A stretch of DNA of 64,000 nt from Methylomonas fluvii (GTDB lineage Bacteria; Pseudomonadota; Gammaproteobacteria; Methylococcales; Methylomonadaceae), in assembly GCF_014850975.1 (NCBI RefSeq), contig NZ_JACXST010000001.1, forward strand, positions 1,426,001-1,490,000, read 5' to 3'. The notes under the pieces are model-generated. The model was given only the letters and a program-made list of their open reading frames with translations, made no database searches and was not told the DNA's origin. Numbering within the stretch: position 1 is the stretch's first letter; the number at the start of each line of letters is the position of its first letter. Positions 16,524-24,932 of the stretch are shown one piece after another. A program made the position numbers and the translations under genes.

Positions 16524-17675
16524 GTGACGCCGGCGGGTGAGATTCATATCGAGCTGATGCATCGAGCCGGCCGGGTCGATTCGGTGACGATAGCTTCAAC
16601 CCGGCCCGAGGCGGCGCGAGTGTTGGTGGATAAAACCCCGGAGCAGGTGTTGAGCATGGTGCCGCTGCTGTTTTCCTTATGCGGCAATGCTCAGGCCTAC
16701 GCCGCGCTATTGGCTTGCCGCGCCGCCTTGGGATTGGCTGCCGAGCCGGTAGCCGACGCCGCTCGGGAAGGCTTGGTGCAACTGGAAGCCGTGCGGGAAC
16801 ACGCTTGGCGCATATTGCTGGACTGGCCGGCTTTGTTGGGACAGCCCGCAGATAAAGCCGCTATGGCGACCTTATTGAAACTGGACAGGCAATTTAAAGC
16901 GTGTTTGTTCGTCGATGGCGAGGCGTTTAGCTTGGATAGCCGCTTGCTGATCAATGTGCCGGGTTTTAATGGCTTGATTGCCGAGTTGACCGACTTAATC
17001 GATCGCGCGATTTTCGGCGGTGGCTTGGGCCGGTTTCTGGCGATTACTGACGCAGCGCAATTGCTCGATTTTGTGGCTGGCAACACGGGTTTGGCTGCCC
17101 AACTATTGAACGCCCTGTACCAACGGGATTGGTTGGCGCTGGGCAATAGTTCAGTGGCTTGTTTGCCGGAACTTGAATACGCCGAGTTGCATCAGCAGAT
17201 GCACAACGCGGATTTATCGGCATTTTGCCTGGCCCCACAGTGGCAAGGCCGTTGTTACGAAGCGACGCCACTCAGTCGCCAACAAGCGCAGCCGTTGATC
17301 GCGGAATTACAAAGCCGATACGGCAGGGGTTTGTTGGTGCGGTTTGTGGCGGTATTGCTGGAAGTAACGGCTATTCCAAAGCACGTCGCTCCGCCCACTC
17401 GCGCGACAGTCGGCGGGGCAGGTGGTGTCGGTCTGGCGCAAGTGCAGGCCGCGCGCGGCTTGTTGATTCATCGTCTGGCCTTACGTCAAGGCCGGGTGTA
17501 CGATTACCGCATTGTCGCGCCGACCGAATGGAATTTTCATCCCGACGGCGTGCTGGCCCAGGGTTTAAAGGCTTTGCAGGCGACCGATGCCGATGATTTG
17601 CGGCGACAGGCGGAATGGTTAATTCAGGCGGTGGACCCTTGCGTGGCCTATCGTGTGACATTGCATAAACAGTAG
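16524..17675 (+). CDS. hupK: HupK, large-subunit-like assembly protein
   Basis: A 383-residue protein related to the hydrogenase large subunit but lacking its metal site. SLCGNAQAYAALLACR aligns with the [10 protein letters not shown] region, where only one Cys of the CxxC remains. The C-terminal VDPCVAYRVTLH aligns with DPCLACSTH but has Tyr for the second Cys. In HupK/HoxV this is taken as a scaffold for the iron-cyanide cofactor. It starts GTG at 16524 just after hupJ. Confidence 0.85.
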   Translation: MTPAGEIHIELMHRAGRVDSVTIASTRPEAARVLVDKTPEQVLSMVPLLFSLCGNAQAYAALLACRAALGLAAEPVADAAREGLVQLEAVREHAWRILLDWPALLGQPADKAAMATLLKLDRQFKACLFVDGEAFSLDSRLLINVPGFNGLIAELTDLIDRAIFGGGLGRFLAITDAAQLLDFVAGNTGLAAQLLNALYQRDWLALGNSSVACLPELEYAELHQQMHNADLSAFCLAPQWQGRCYEATPLSRQQAQPLIAELQSRYGRGLLVRFVAVLLEVTAIPKHVAPPTRATVGGAGGVGLAQVQAARGLLIHRLALRQGRVYDYRIVAPTEWNFHPDGVLAQGLKALQATDADDLRRQAEWLIQAVDPCVAYRVTLHKQ

Positions 17676-17712
17676 GCTACGCACCGCGTACCGTCGAGAG
17701 CTGGTAATCATC

Positions 17713-18054
17713 ATGCACGAAATGTCGCTCTGCGAGAGCGTGTTACAGATCATCGAACAACAGGCCAAGGTCCAGCAATTTGCCAAGGTCAAAACCGTGT
17801 GGCTGGAGATTGGTGCCTTGTCCGGCGTGGAGCCGGAGGCGATGCAGTTTAGTTTTGAAGTGGTGATGCAAGGCTCCTTGGCCGCACAGGCCAAGCTGGA
17901 AATTATCCAAGTGCCGGGCGTGGCCTGGTGTATGCCGTGCGGCTGCGAGGTGCTGGTGCAACAGTTGTACGATGAATGCCCGCACTGTGGCAGTCATCAA
18001 TTACAGATAGTCGACGGCGATCAAATGCGAATTAAAGAATTGGAGGTAGAGTAA
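17713..18054 (+). CDS. hypA: Hydrogenase nickel-insertion protein HypA
   Basis: A 113-residue nickel chaperone. MHEMSL at the N terminus holds the Ni-binding His2. A zinc site is formed by CMPCGCE and CPHCGS. It works with HypB to load nickel into HupL. A short GTACGC-type palindrome remnant lies in the 37-bp gap after hupK. It overlaps hypB by one base. Confidence 0.96.
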   Translation: MHEMSLCESVLQIIEQQAKVQQFAKVKTVWLEIGALSGVEPEAMQFSFEVVMQGSLAAQAKLEIIQVPGVAWCMPCGCEVLVQQLYDECPHCGSHQLQIVDGDQMRIKELEVE

Positions 18055-18878
18055 TGTGCGGCGTATGCGGCTGCGGCGAGGGCCATATTCACTCGCACGA
18101 CGAACCACACGATCACGAGCATGCTCATGATCACCACCACGGTCATGACCACGGCCATCACCACCACGAACATACGGCAGAACACGCGCACGCGCCGGGC
18201 TTGACCCAAGCGCGGATGGTGCAGATAGAGCAGGATATTCTTGCGAAAAACAATCGCTATGCCGACGAAAACCGCCGTTATTTCAGTGAGCGCGGCATGC
18301 TGGCGTTGAACTTGGTGTCCAGCCCCGGCTCCGGCAAGACCACGCTGTTGACCGAAACGATACTGCGGTTAAAAGACGAGTTGAGCATGGCGGTGATCGA
18401 AGGCGACCAACAAACCGCGCGCGACGCCGACCGCATCCGCGCCACCGGCGTGCCGGCGCTGCAAATCAACACCGGCAAGGGCTGTCATCTGGACGCTCAC
18501 CGGGTGGGCCATGGCTTGGAAAGTCTGAATCTGCCTGCGCAGAGCTTGTTGTTTATTGAAAACGTCGGCAACTTGGTCTGCCCGTCGGCGTTTGATTTGG
18601 GCGAAGCGCACAAAGTGGTGATTTTGTCGGTGACCGAAGGCGAGGACAAGCCGATCAAATACCCGGACATGTTCCATGCCGCCGATCTGATGATTTTAAA
18701 CAAAACCGATCTGCTGCCTTATCTGGATTTTGATAGCGCGCAATGCATTCAATACGCTAAGCAGGTTAATCCGCGCATCAAGGTATTGTCGCTATCGGCC
18801 AAGACCGGCGAGGGCATGGAAAACTGGTTGACCTGGCTGCGGGCCGAGATGGCTTTGCAGCGCATAGCGTATGCTTAA
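18054..18878 (+). CDS. hypB: Hydrogenase nickel GTPase HypB
   Basis: A 274-residue GTPase that drives nickel insertion. The N terminus has the CGVCGCG high-affinity nickel motif and then about 15 histidines in residues 12-48, a nickel-storage stretch. The P-loop [11 protein letters not shown] is near residue 90, with [10 protein letters not shown] and [10 protein letters not shown] as further G-motifs. Confidence 0.97.
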   Translation: MCGVCGCGEGHIHSHDEPHDHEHAHDHHHGHDHGHHHHEHTAEHAHAPGLTQARMVQIEQDILAKNNRYADENRRYFSERGMLALNLVSSPGSGKTTLLTETILRLKDELSMAVIEGDQQTARDADRIRATGVPALQINTGKGCHLDAHRVGHGLESLNLPAQSLLFIENVGNLVCPSAFDLGEAHKVVILSVTEGEDKPIKYPDMFHAADLMILNKTDLLPYLDFDSAQCIQYAKQVNPRIKVLSLSAKTGEGMENWLTWLRAEMALQRIAYA

Positions 18879-18908
18879 CGCTCTTTAACCCTTATTGCCG
18901 ACACCACT

Positions 18909-19136
18909 ATGTGCCTAGCCCTGCCTGCCCAAATTACCGACATCGATTTCACTACGCAGATGGCGATTGCCTCCGTGGACGGCGTCAAGGTCGAAGTCTC
19001 GCTGGCATTGGTCGATGATGTGAAAGTCGGCGATTACGTGCTGGTGCATGTCGGCTACGCGCTGAACAAGATCGACGAAGAAGAGGCGTTAAAAACCTTG
19101 GCGCTGTTTGCCGAAGCAGGTCTGACGGCGTCATGA
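18909..19136 (+). CDS. hypC: Hydrogenase assembly chaperone HypC
   Basis: A 75-residue chaperone beginning MCLALPAQI with the essential Cys2. With HypD it receives the Fe(CN)2CO group and delivers it to the large-subunit precursor. It overlaps hypD by four bases (ATGA). It is a paralogue of hupF at 11095. Confidence 0.96.
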   Translation: MCLALPAQITDIDFTTQMAIASVDGVKVEVSLALVDDVKVGDYVLVHVGYALNKIDEEEALKTLALFAEAGLTAS

Positions 19137-20293
19137 AATACATAGACGAATTTCGTCAGCATGATCTGGCCCAGCAACTGGCTAACAGCATTGCGCAAAC
19201 CGTTAATCCGGACCGCCATTACCGGTTGATGGAGTTTTGCGGCGGCCATACCCACGCGATTTTTCGTTACGGTGTGCAGGGTTTAATGCCGAGCAATGTC
19301 GAATTCATCCACGGCCCCGGTTGTCCGGTGTGCGTGTTGCCGACCGGGCGCATCGACAATGCCATTCAATTGGTCGAGCAGCACGAGGTGATACTTTGTA
19401 CCTATGCCGATCTGATGCGGGTGCCGGGCGGCGTGGGTTCCCGACCCACTGCCGCACTTCCACCATCCATGGCGGTCGCCTCAAGCCGCAACAGCCTGTT
19501 GAAAGCCAAAGCGGCTGGCGGCGATATTCGTATGGTGTATTCCACGCAAGATGCGCTGAAAATCGCCCGCGACAATCCGGAACGGCAGGTGGTGTTTTTC
19601 GCCATCGGCTTTGAGACCACCACGCCACCGACTGCGGTTGCCATCAAACAGGCGCAGGCCGAGGGGCTGACTAATTTCTCGGTGTTTTGTAATCACGTGC
19701 TGACGCCGGCAGCGATGCAAGCCATTCTGGATGCGCCGGAGCCGGTACAAATCGACGCGTTTCTCGGCCCGTCGCACGTCAGCAGTGTGATCGGCAGCCG
19801 GCCTTACGAAACCTTTTCTGAGCACTACGCCAAGCCCATCGTCATCGCCGGGTTCGAGCCGCTGGACGTGATGCAATCGGCCTTGATGTTGATCCGCCAA
19901 CTCAATGCCGGTCAGCATACAGTGGAAAACGAATACAGCCGCGCGGTGACCCGCGACGGCAATCTCAAAGCGCAAGCGTTGATGGCCGAGATATTCGAGT
20001 TACGGCCGCATTTTGAATGGCGCGGTTTGGGTTTGATTCCGCACAGTGCTTTGAAGTTAAAAGCTGATTACGCCGAGTTCGACGCCGAACAGCGCTTCGA
20101 TATGCCAGCCATCCAAGCCAGCGATGTGAAAGGCTGCGAGTGTCCGGCTATCTTGCGCGGCGCGAAAAAGCCTCAGGATTGCAAACTGCTAGGCACCGTC
20201 TGCACCCCGGAAAACCCGATGGGCTCGTGTATGGTGTCGTCGGAAGGGGCTTGCGCGGCCTATTGGAGTTACGGACGGCTGCGGCAAAGTTAG
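19133..20293 (+). CDS. hypD: Hydrogenase formation protein HypD
   Basis: A 386-residue iron-sulfur protein on which iron receives cyanide and CO. Family motifs are present: FCGGHTHAIFRYG near residue 35, GPGCPVCVLP near 62, and the [4Fe-4S] region with cysteines in GCECPAILRG and LGTVCTPENPMGSCMVSSEGAC. It ends the second hydrogenase block. Confidence 0.96.
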   Translation: MKYIDEFRQHDLAQQLANSIAQTVNPDRHYRLMEFCGGHTHAIFRYGVQGLMPSNVEFIHGPGCPVCVLPTGRIDNAIQLVEQHEVILCTYADLMRVPGGVGSRPTAALPPSMAVASSRNSLLKAKAAGGDIRMVYSTQDALKIARDNPERQVVFFAIGFETTTPPTAVAIKQAQAEGLTNFSVFCNHVLTPAAMQAILDAPEPVQIDAFLGPSHVSSVIGSRPYETFSEHYAKPIVIAGFEPLDVMQSALMLIRQLNAGQHTVENEYSRAVTRDGNLKAQALMAEIFELRPHFEWRGLGLIPHSALKLKADYAEFDAEQRFDMPAIQASDVKGCECPAILRGAKKPQDCKLLGTVCTPENPMGSCMVSSEGACAAYWSYGRLRQS

Positions 20294-20322
20294 AAAAAGC
20301 GGGCGCCGTGTAACGCCCGCTT
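20294..20322 (-). terminator. Intrinsic terminator for the cytochrome c gene
   Basis: AAGCGGGCG and CGCCCGCTT form a GC-rich stem. On the minus strand it is followed by five T residues, so it ends the transcript of the cytochrome gene that converges on hypD. Confidence 0.75.
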
Positions 20323-20356
20323 GGGTGGCCCGTGTTTAGCGGACGCGGCGTGCGGC

Positions 20357-20614
20357 TTATTTATAGATTTCCGCTGCCGCCGCTTTCAGTTTGGCTTCGT
20401 CGCCTTGCATCGGTTTCATCATGGGGTTTGTCGAGGCTTTGGCACCGGCGACCAAATCGTCGGCGGTTTTGAATTTAGCTTTCAAGGCATCCACGGCCGG
20501 CGCGACCGAACCGTTATGGCAACCTTTGCAAGTAGCCGCCGCATCGGCGCTGGCCAGTGAAGGCGTGATGGCAACAGCTGCCAGTGTCAATAAAGCGAGT
20601 AGATTTGTTTTCAT
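20357..20614 (-). CDS. Small periplasmic c-type cytochrome
   Basis: An 85-residue monoheme cytochrome with a signal peptide (cleavage after SLASA). The heme motif is CKGCH (about residues 29-33), and the axial Met ligand is in NPMMKPMQGD. The fold is cytochrome c class I, similar to small c5/c552 carriers. It is convergent with hypD. It may accept electrons in respiration, but there is no direct evidence that it belongs to the hydrogenase. Confidence 0.88.
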   Translation of the reverse strand: MKTNLLALLTLAAVAITPSLASADAAATCKGCHNGSVAPAVDALKAKFKTADDLVAGAKASTNPMMKPMQGDEAKLKAAAAEIYK

Positions 20615-20854
20615 GAACGTTACCTCGTGTTAATTATTATTTTTAGACTACGGTCCTGACAGTCGCTCAGACCGCTGGTGCGGATGATTTTAGGCATCGG
20701 CATGGGTTTTCTACCATAGCCGGAAATTCCAGGCAATCGCTTAAGGGTTTGGGAGAGGCGATAACCGGTGTCGCGGGGTATGGCGAGTCTGGTCATGCCG
20801 TATATTGACGGGCATTGAATAACTGTTCTAGAAAGTGACGGGCTGCGCTGGTGT

Positions 20855-21130
20855 TCAGTAAACCGCGTCGTGATCGCCAATATTGATGGGAATAATCCGA
20901 CCGTCTTCGATCAATAATTCCAGGGTAATGCGGTAGGACAAATTGATGGAAACCGAATGCAGCCCAGCCAACTTGCCTTGTAACGGATGCAAACGGAGCG
21001 ACGGGTGAAACGGATTGGCTTCCAGTAACTGTAAGGTCTTTAAGTACGGTTGCCGTAGTGCCGGATGGCGTTTGATAAAGCGTGCGGCTTTTTTGTTGTA
21101 TTGCTCGGTAAAAACCAAGGCATACGCCAT
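20855..21130 (-). CDS. RelE/YafQ-type toxin
   Basis: A 91-residue protein of the RelE/ParE toxin superfamily, likely a ribosome-dependent mRNA interferase. The basic RFIKRHPALRQPYLKTL helix and the core GLHSVSINLSYRITLELL are typical. ATG at 21130 overlaps the antitoxin stop by one base. Confidence 0.78.
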   Translation of the reverse strand: MAYALVFTEQYNKKAARFIKRHPALRQPYLKTLQLLEANPFHPSLRLHPLQGKLAGLHSVSINLSYRITLELLIEDGRIIPINIGDHDAVY

Positions 21131-21390
21131 TACAGGGTGTCCAGTCGCGCCAAATGCGCTTCCGGCGACTCCTGCGTGAAGCGGCCGGCCGTCAAATCCG
21201 CGCGGGTTTGCGCCAGCGCCGCATCCAGTTCGCATTCGCGCAAATAGTGGTAATGGGCGATGTCCATCACCACAAAACGCTCCTTGCCGCGCACCGACAC
21301 CACCGCTTCCGGTGCCTCGGCCAGCGCCGCCTCGATAGCAGCGACACCTTTGGTTTTTAAATCGTTGGCGCTAATGTGCGACATCCGCAT
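21130..21390 (-). CDS. Phd/YefM-type antitoxin
   Basis: An 86-residue antitoxin with the Phd/YefM DNA-binding N-terminal pattern (ANDLKTKGVAAIEAAL...VVSVRGKERFVVMDIAHY). The C-terminal helix would wrap the toxin. Translationally coupled to the downstream toxin. Confidence 0.78.
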   Translation of the reverse strand: MRMSHISANDLKTKGVAAIEAALAEAPEAVVSVRGKERFVVMDIAHYHYLRECELDAALAQTRADLTAGRFTQESPEAHLARLDTL

Positions 21391-21592
21391 TCCCGTCAGT
21401 TAAGTTAGGTGTTAATGGTGTGCTTAATCGTGTGATTAATCAAGCGATCTTTTATACTCAGAAAAGCAGGGCTATATGTCGCTCAGCATCTACTGCCTGT
21501 ACACCATTGGGCATGGAAGGCCCTTTTGGGCTTGTTTCAAACGTGCTTGAGCTGCGGTTGAACGCGCGTATCTAAATGGATACAATTGACCC

Positions 21593-21886
21593 ATGAATTA
21601 TGTTGTGCAGCAAACGGAATCGTTTGCAAAATGGCTGGCGTCTTTAAAAGACCTGCGCGCCAAAACTGCAATCTACCGCCGCATTGACAGGGCGCAGGCC
21701 GGCAATCTTGGCGACACCAAAGCGGTGGGCGAAGGTGTTTGCGAGATGCGCATTGATCTCGGTGCGGGTTACCGCGTTTATTACACAATACGAAACGGCA
21801 TGATGATTATTTTGTTGGCCGGCGGCGATAAGTCCAGCCAACAGTCTGATATTCAACGTGCGATTAAACTGGCTAAAGAGGTTTGA
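21593..21886 (+). CDS. HigB-like killer protein (Gp49 family)
   Basis: A 97-residue toxin of the RelE superfamily, Gp49/HI1419 type. Core: RIDRAQAGNLGDTKAVGEGVCEMRIDLGAGYRVYYTIR (split across residues ~30-67), then IILLAGGDKSSQQ. It precedes its antitoxin by three bases. Divergently placed from the YafQ-like pair. Confidence 0.85.
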   Translation: MNYVVQQTESFAKWLASLKDLRAKTAIYRRIDRAQAGNLGDTKAVGEGVCEMRIDLGAGYRVYYTIRNGMMIILLAGGDKSSQQSDIQRAIKLAKEV

Positions 21887-21889
21887 AAC

Positions 21890-22174
21890 ATGAGCGAACA
21901 ACTACTGCCCTTCGATATGGCCACGCTATTGGATAGCGACGAAGCAGTCAGCGAATACCTTAACCAAGTGCTGGAAGAAGGCGATAGCGACGAACTGATC
22001 AGAGCCTTGGGCTATATCGCCAAAGCCAAAGGCATGGCCATGATCGCCAAGGAATCCGGCCTGGGCCGCGAAAGTTTGTACAAGGCGCTGGCCCCCGGTG
22101 CAAAACCGCGCTTCGACACGGTGTTGAAGGTTATCCGGGCATTGGGGGTTAAATTACATGCCGAACCGGTTTGA
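21890..22174 (+). CDS. HI1420-type addiction-module antidote
   Basis: A 94-residue helix-turn-helix antitoxin paired with the Gp49-like toxin just upstream. Recognisable stretch: LGYIAKAKGMAMIAKESGL, then RESLYKALAPGAKPRFDTV. It probably represses the operon as well as neutralising the toxin. Confidence 0.87.
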   Translation: MSEQLLPFDMATLLDSDEAVSEYLNQVLEEGDSDELIRALGYIAKAKGMAMIAKESGLGRESLYKALAPGAKPRFDTVLKVIRALGVKLHAEPV

Positions 22175-22231
22175 TGCCGTGCTCGTCCGCGAGCGATGCG
22201 CTTCGTTTGTGCTCAGCACCTTCTACGGCTG

Positions 22232-23254
22232 ATGAATATCTTTATCGATGAATCTGGGTCGTTTGTGAATGCCCCTAAGCCAGGATCATGGAATTCTATT
22301 GCCGCTTATATGACTCCAGAAGGTGATAGGAAAAATCTTCGAGAAATCGTGAAAAGGCTTAAGCGATTAGCTGGAGAGCCACACAACGTTGAGGTCAAAC
22401 TCAATCGACTCACTGAGTCCCAATACTTTGACTTTCTGAGTCGACTTGGTGACCTTCACGGTGTCTTATTTTCCGTTGCAACCGATGCCGGGTTAAATGA
22501 GCTCGCAGAAATAACTGACCATCAAAGGGGGCAGGTGGAGAAAATTACGGAACATAAGGACAAGATGCACCACGAGACTGCTCGCGAAGGTATTCAGACT
22601 CTTTCGGAAAAGTTAGCGGCCCTTGCTCCACAACTCTATATTCAACTTCAATGTCAAGTTTGTCTGCTAGATACCGTTGTCAGAAATGGCGTTCTCTACT
22701 TCGCTCAAAGGCAACCAAAACATCTTGGAAGGTTCCGATGGCGAATAGATCAAAAAAATTCAAGTCGAACAGAATATGAAAAGTCGTTTGTATCGCTGAC
22801 ACCGGCATTTCTTCAGACAAGCTCTCTCTCCGAGCCGATGATAATGCTGACGGACGCTGATTATTCGGCATTTGACCGATTCAGTTACTCAGCAAGTGAG
22901 CGGCCAACATACTTAAAGGACGCCTACGGTATCAAAATACACGAAAACGGTCCGGTTACTAACATCGGTATGTTGATCCGAAAAGACATTGATTTTGTTG
23001 ATTCGAAACAAGATCAGGGTGTTCAAGTAGCTGACCTTCTTGCTTCCGGTATTCGACGATGCTTAAGGCAGGAGTTTAGTAATAACGAGCTTGCGGCTCA
23101 CTTATTGGGGCGACTGATGGTGCAAAACATACGAAAGCAGCCTCCCATAAGTTTTTTAGGATTCACAAAAATGGAAAACCGGCTGCCAGAGGCGGAGACG
23201 CGACTGTCTAATATTATGGAGCGTAGCGCTAGGAACATGATCGTTTGTGTATGA
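22232..23254 (+). CDS. DUF3800 domain protein
   Basis: A 340-residue protein beginning MNIFIDESGSF, the signature of DUF3800, a predicted RNase H-like fold whose Asp and Glu are candidate catalytic residues. A second acidic motif (ITLTDADYSAFD region near residue 205) and DQGVQVADLLASGIRR near 267 are also typical. Members are scattered in mobile and defence regions. The start at 22232 lies at the edge of a palindromic repeat; upstream frame extension is repeat sequence. No partner gene is adjacent. Confidence 0.75.
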   Translation: MNIFIDESGSFVNAPKPGSWNSIAAYMTPEGDRKNLREIVKRLKRLAGEPHNVEVKLNRLTESQYFDFLSRLGDLHGVLFSVATDAGLNELAEITDHQRGQVEKITEHKDKMHHETAREGIQTLSEKLAALAPQLYIQLQCQVCLLDTVVRNGVLYFAQRQPKHLGRFRWRIDQKNSSRTEYEKSFVSLTPAFLQTSSLSEPMIMLTDADYSAFDRFSYSASERPTYLKDAYGIKIHENGPVTNIGMLIRKDIDFVDSKQDQGVQVADLLASGIRRCLRQEFSNNELAAHLLGRLMVQNIRKQPPISFLGFTKMENRLPEAETRLSNIMERSARNMIVCV

Positions 23255-23295
23255 TTACGCCAAGTAGATACTGCGTGCACTATTTCCGATTCAGC

Positions 23296-23324
23296 CAAAA
23301 AAGGTATGCACCGCATACCTTTTT
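23296..23324. terminator. Bidirectional intrinsic terminator
   Basis: AAAAAAGGTATGC and GCATACCTTTTTT form a perfect hairpin with T-runs on both strands, 40 bp after the DUF3800 stop. Confidence 0.85.
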
Positions 23325-23373
23325 TGCGCTCCATTTATCGTGGTCTCATAGGTACGCAGTGCGTACCCTACAT

Positions 23374-24892
23374 AGTCGCCCCTGAAAAGCCACAAATTCA
23401 CGGCTAAAGCATTGAAACACAATAAATAATTGAAGAAAAAGACGGGCAATAATTGCAAGAAATTAGTAAAATAGATATTAATTTCTTGCAAATTTTTATC
23501 GAAAATGAAGCCAAAATCCCAAGAAAGTAGCGGCCAAATCGATCTATTCAACACACCACTGGCCGACCTGTTGAATCCGAAGCATGAGCTTTACCAACTG
23601 GCAAATTTGATCGATTGGAAAGTACTGGATGATGCGTTCGGTGAATTTTTTACCGAGAACCAAGGCGCTCCGGCGTTGCCAACGCGTCTTATTGCCGGGC
23701 TTCATTACCTCAAACATGCGTTTGCACGCTCGGACGAAGCGGTCGTGGCACAGTGGCTTGAAAATCCCTATTGGCAATATTTTTGTGGCGAAGAGTATTT
23801 CCAACACCAGATACCTTGCCACCCCACGTCACTGACCTATTGGCGAAAACGGATCGGAGAAGAAGGTTGCGAGTGGATGTTATCGGTGACGATCCAGGCT
23901 GGCGTAGCCAGCAAGACCGTGAAGAAACAGGATTTTGAATCGGTGACGGTTGATAGCACGGTGCAAGAGAAAGCCATCACGTATCCGACCGATGGAAAAT
24001 TGTATGAACGCTGTCGCCAGCACATGGTACGTCTGGCTGAGCAGCATGAGATTACACTACGGCAGAACTACAACCGCAAAGCCCCCTATTTGCTGATGAT
24101 GGCGAACCGGTACAGTCATGCCAAGCAAATGAAGCGCAAACGCAAAATGCTCAAACAGCTCAAAACTTTGGTGGGTCGGGTTTACCGAGATATCGAGCGC
24201 CAATTGACGGATCAATCCGATGCAGTCAAATTGGCTTTTAAAGAGACGCTAGAGAAAACCCAACGGATTTTGAACCAACAACCCCAGGATAAAAACAAGC
24301 TGTACAGTTTCCACGCCACGGAAGTCGAATGCATTTCCAAAGGCAAAGTCCACAAGAAGTATGAATTCGGCGTCAAAGTGGGCATCACCGTCACCAACAA
24401 AAGTAATTTTGTGCTCGGCGCCCGCAGCTTTTCCGGTAATCCCTACGATGGACACACCCTGGAATCGTGTCTGGAACAGGCGGAGATTCTAAGCGGTACA
24501 CGCGCAAAAGAAGCTTTTGTGGATTTAGGATACCGTGGTGTCGAGGTCCCGAACGTGACCATTTACAAAGCCCGGCAAAAGAGAGGAATAAACACCCGGC
24601 GACTCAAACGCGCCCTCAAACGCCGCAATGCCATCGAACCCGTCATCGGGCACCTCAAAAACGACGGATTGCTGGGCCGCAATTACCTGAAAGGCGAACT
24701 GGGCGATGCCATGCATGCCATCTTATGCGGTGCTGGCCACAATATCCGTATGATCCTCAGGCAGTTGAGGATTTTTTTGCCTCATTTTTGGAGACCGCCA
24801 TGTCGGATTTTGGCGCGGCCATTGAGCGCGCCGTTTTTATTGTCGGCCTGAATGCTGGTGTTCGGAAAATATCGGCTTTTTCAGGGACGACT
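23374..24892 (+). mobile_element. IS5-type insertion sequence, complete
   Basis: A 1519-bp element with terminal inverted repeats starting AGTCG(C/T)CCCTGAAAA, flanked by ACAT on both sides (23370-23373 and 24893-24896), a 4-bp target duplication. It encodes one full-length transposase. It inserted in the hypD-hypE intergenic region next to a GGTACGC palindrome (23351-23367). Confidence 0.9.
23505..24851 (+). CDS. IS5-family DDE transposase
   Basis: A 448-residue transposase. The DDE residues are in VTVDSTVQEKAI (first Asp), EAFVDLGYRGVE (second Asp) and RRNAIEPVIGHLKND (Glu). The N-terminal DUF772-like domain (LPTRLIAGLHYLKHAF...SDEAVVAQW) is intact. No frameshift or stop is visible, so it may be active. 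Confidence 0.93.
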   Translation: MKPKSQESSGQIDLFNTPLADLLNPKHELYQLANLIDWKVLDDAFGEFFTENQGAPALPTRLIAGLHYLKHAFARSDEAVVAQWLENPYWQYFCGEEYFQHQIPCHPTSLTYWRKRIGEEGCEWMLSVTIQAGVASKTVKKQDFESVTVDSTVQEKAITYPTDGKLYERCRQHMVRLAEQHEITLRQNYNRKAPYLLMMANRYSHAKQMKRKRKMLKQLKTLVGRVYRDIERQLTDQSDAVKLAFKETLEKTQRILNQQPQDKNKLYSFHATEVECISKGKVHKKYEFGVKVGITVTNKSNFVLGARSFSGNPYDGHTLESCLEQAEILSGTRAKEAFVDLGYRGVEVPNVTIYKARQKRGINTRRLKRALKRRNAIEPVIGHLKNDGLLGRNYLKGELGDAMHAILCGAGHNIRMILRQLRIFLPHFWRPPCRILARPLSAPFLLSA

Positions 24893-24932
24893 ACATATAA
24901 TCCACTCGCCCGATCTTCAATAACTCAAACCC

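Noticed and set aside
20620-20854. Short minus-strand frame between the cytochrome and the YafQ-like toxin
   Set aside because: No ribosome-binding site, no recognisable pattern and biased composition; treated as intergenic.
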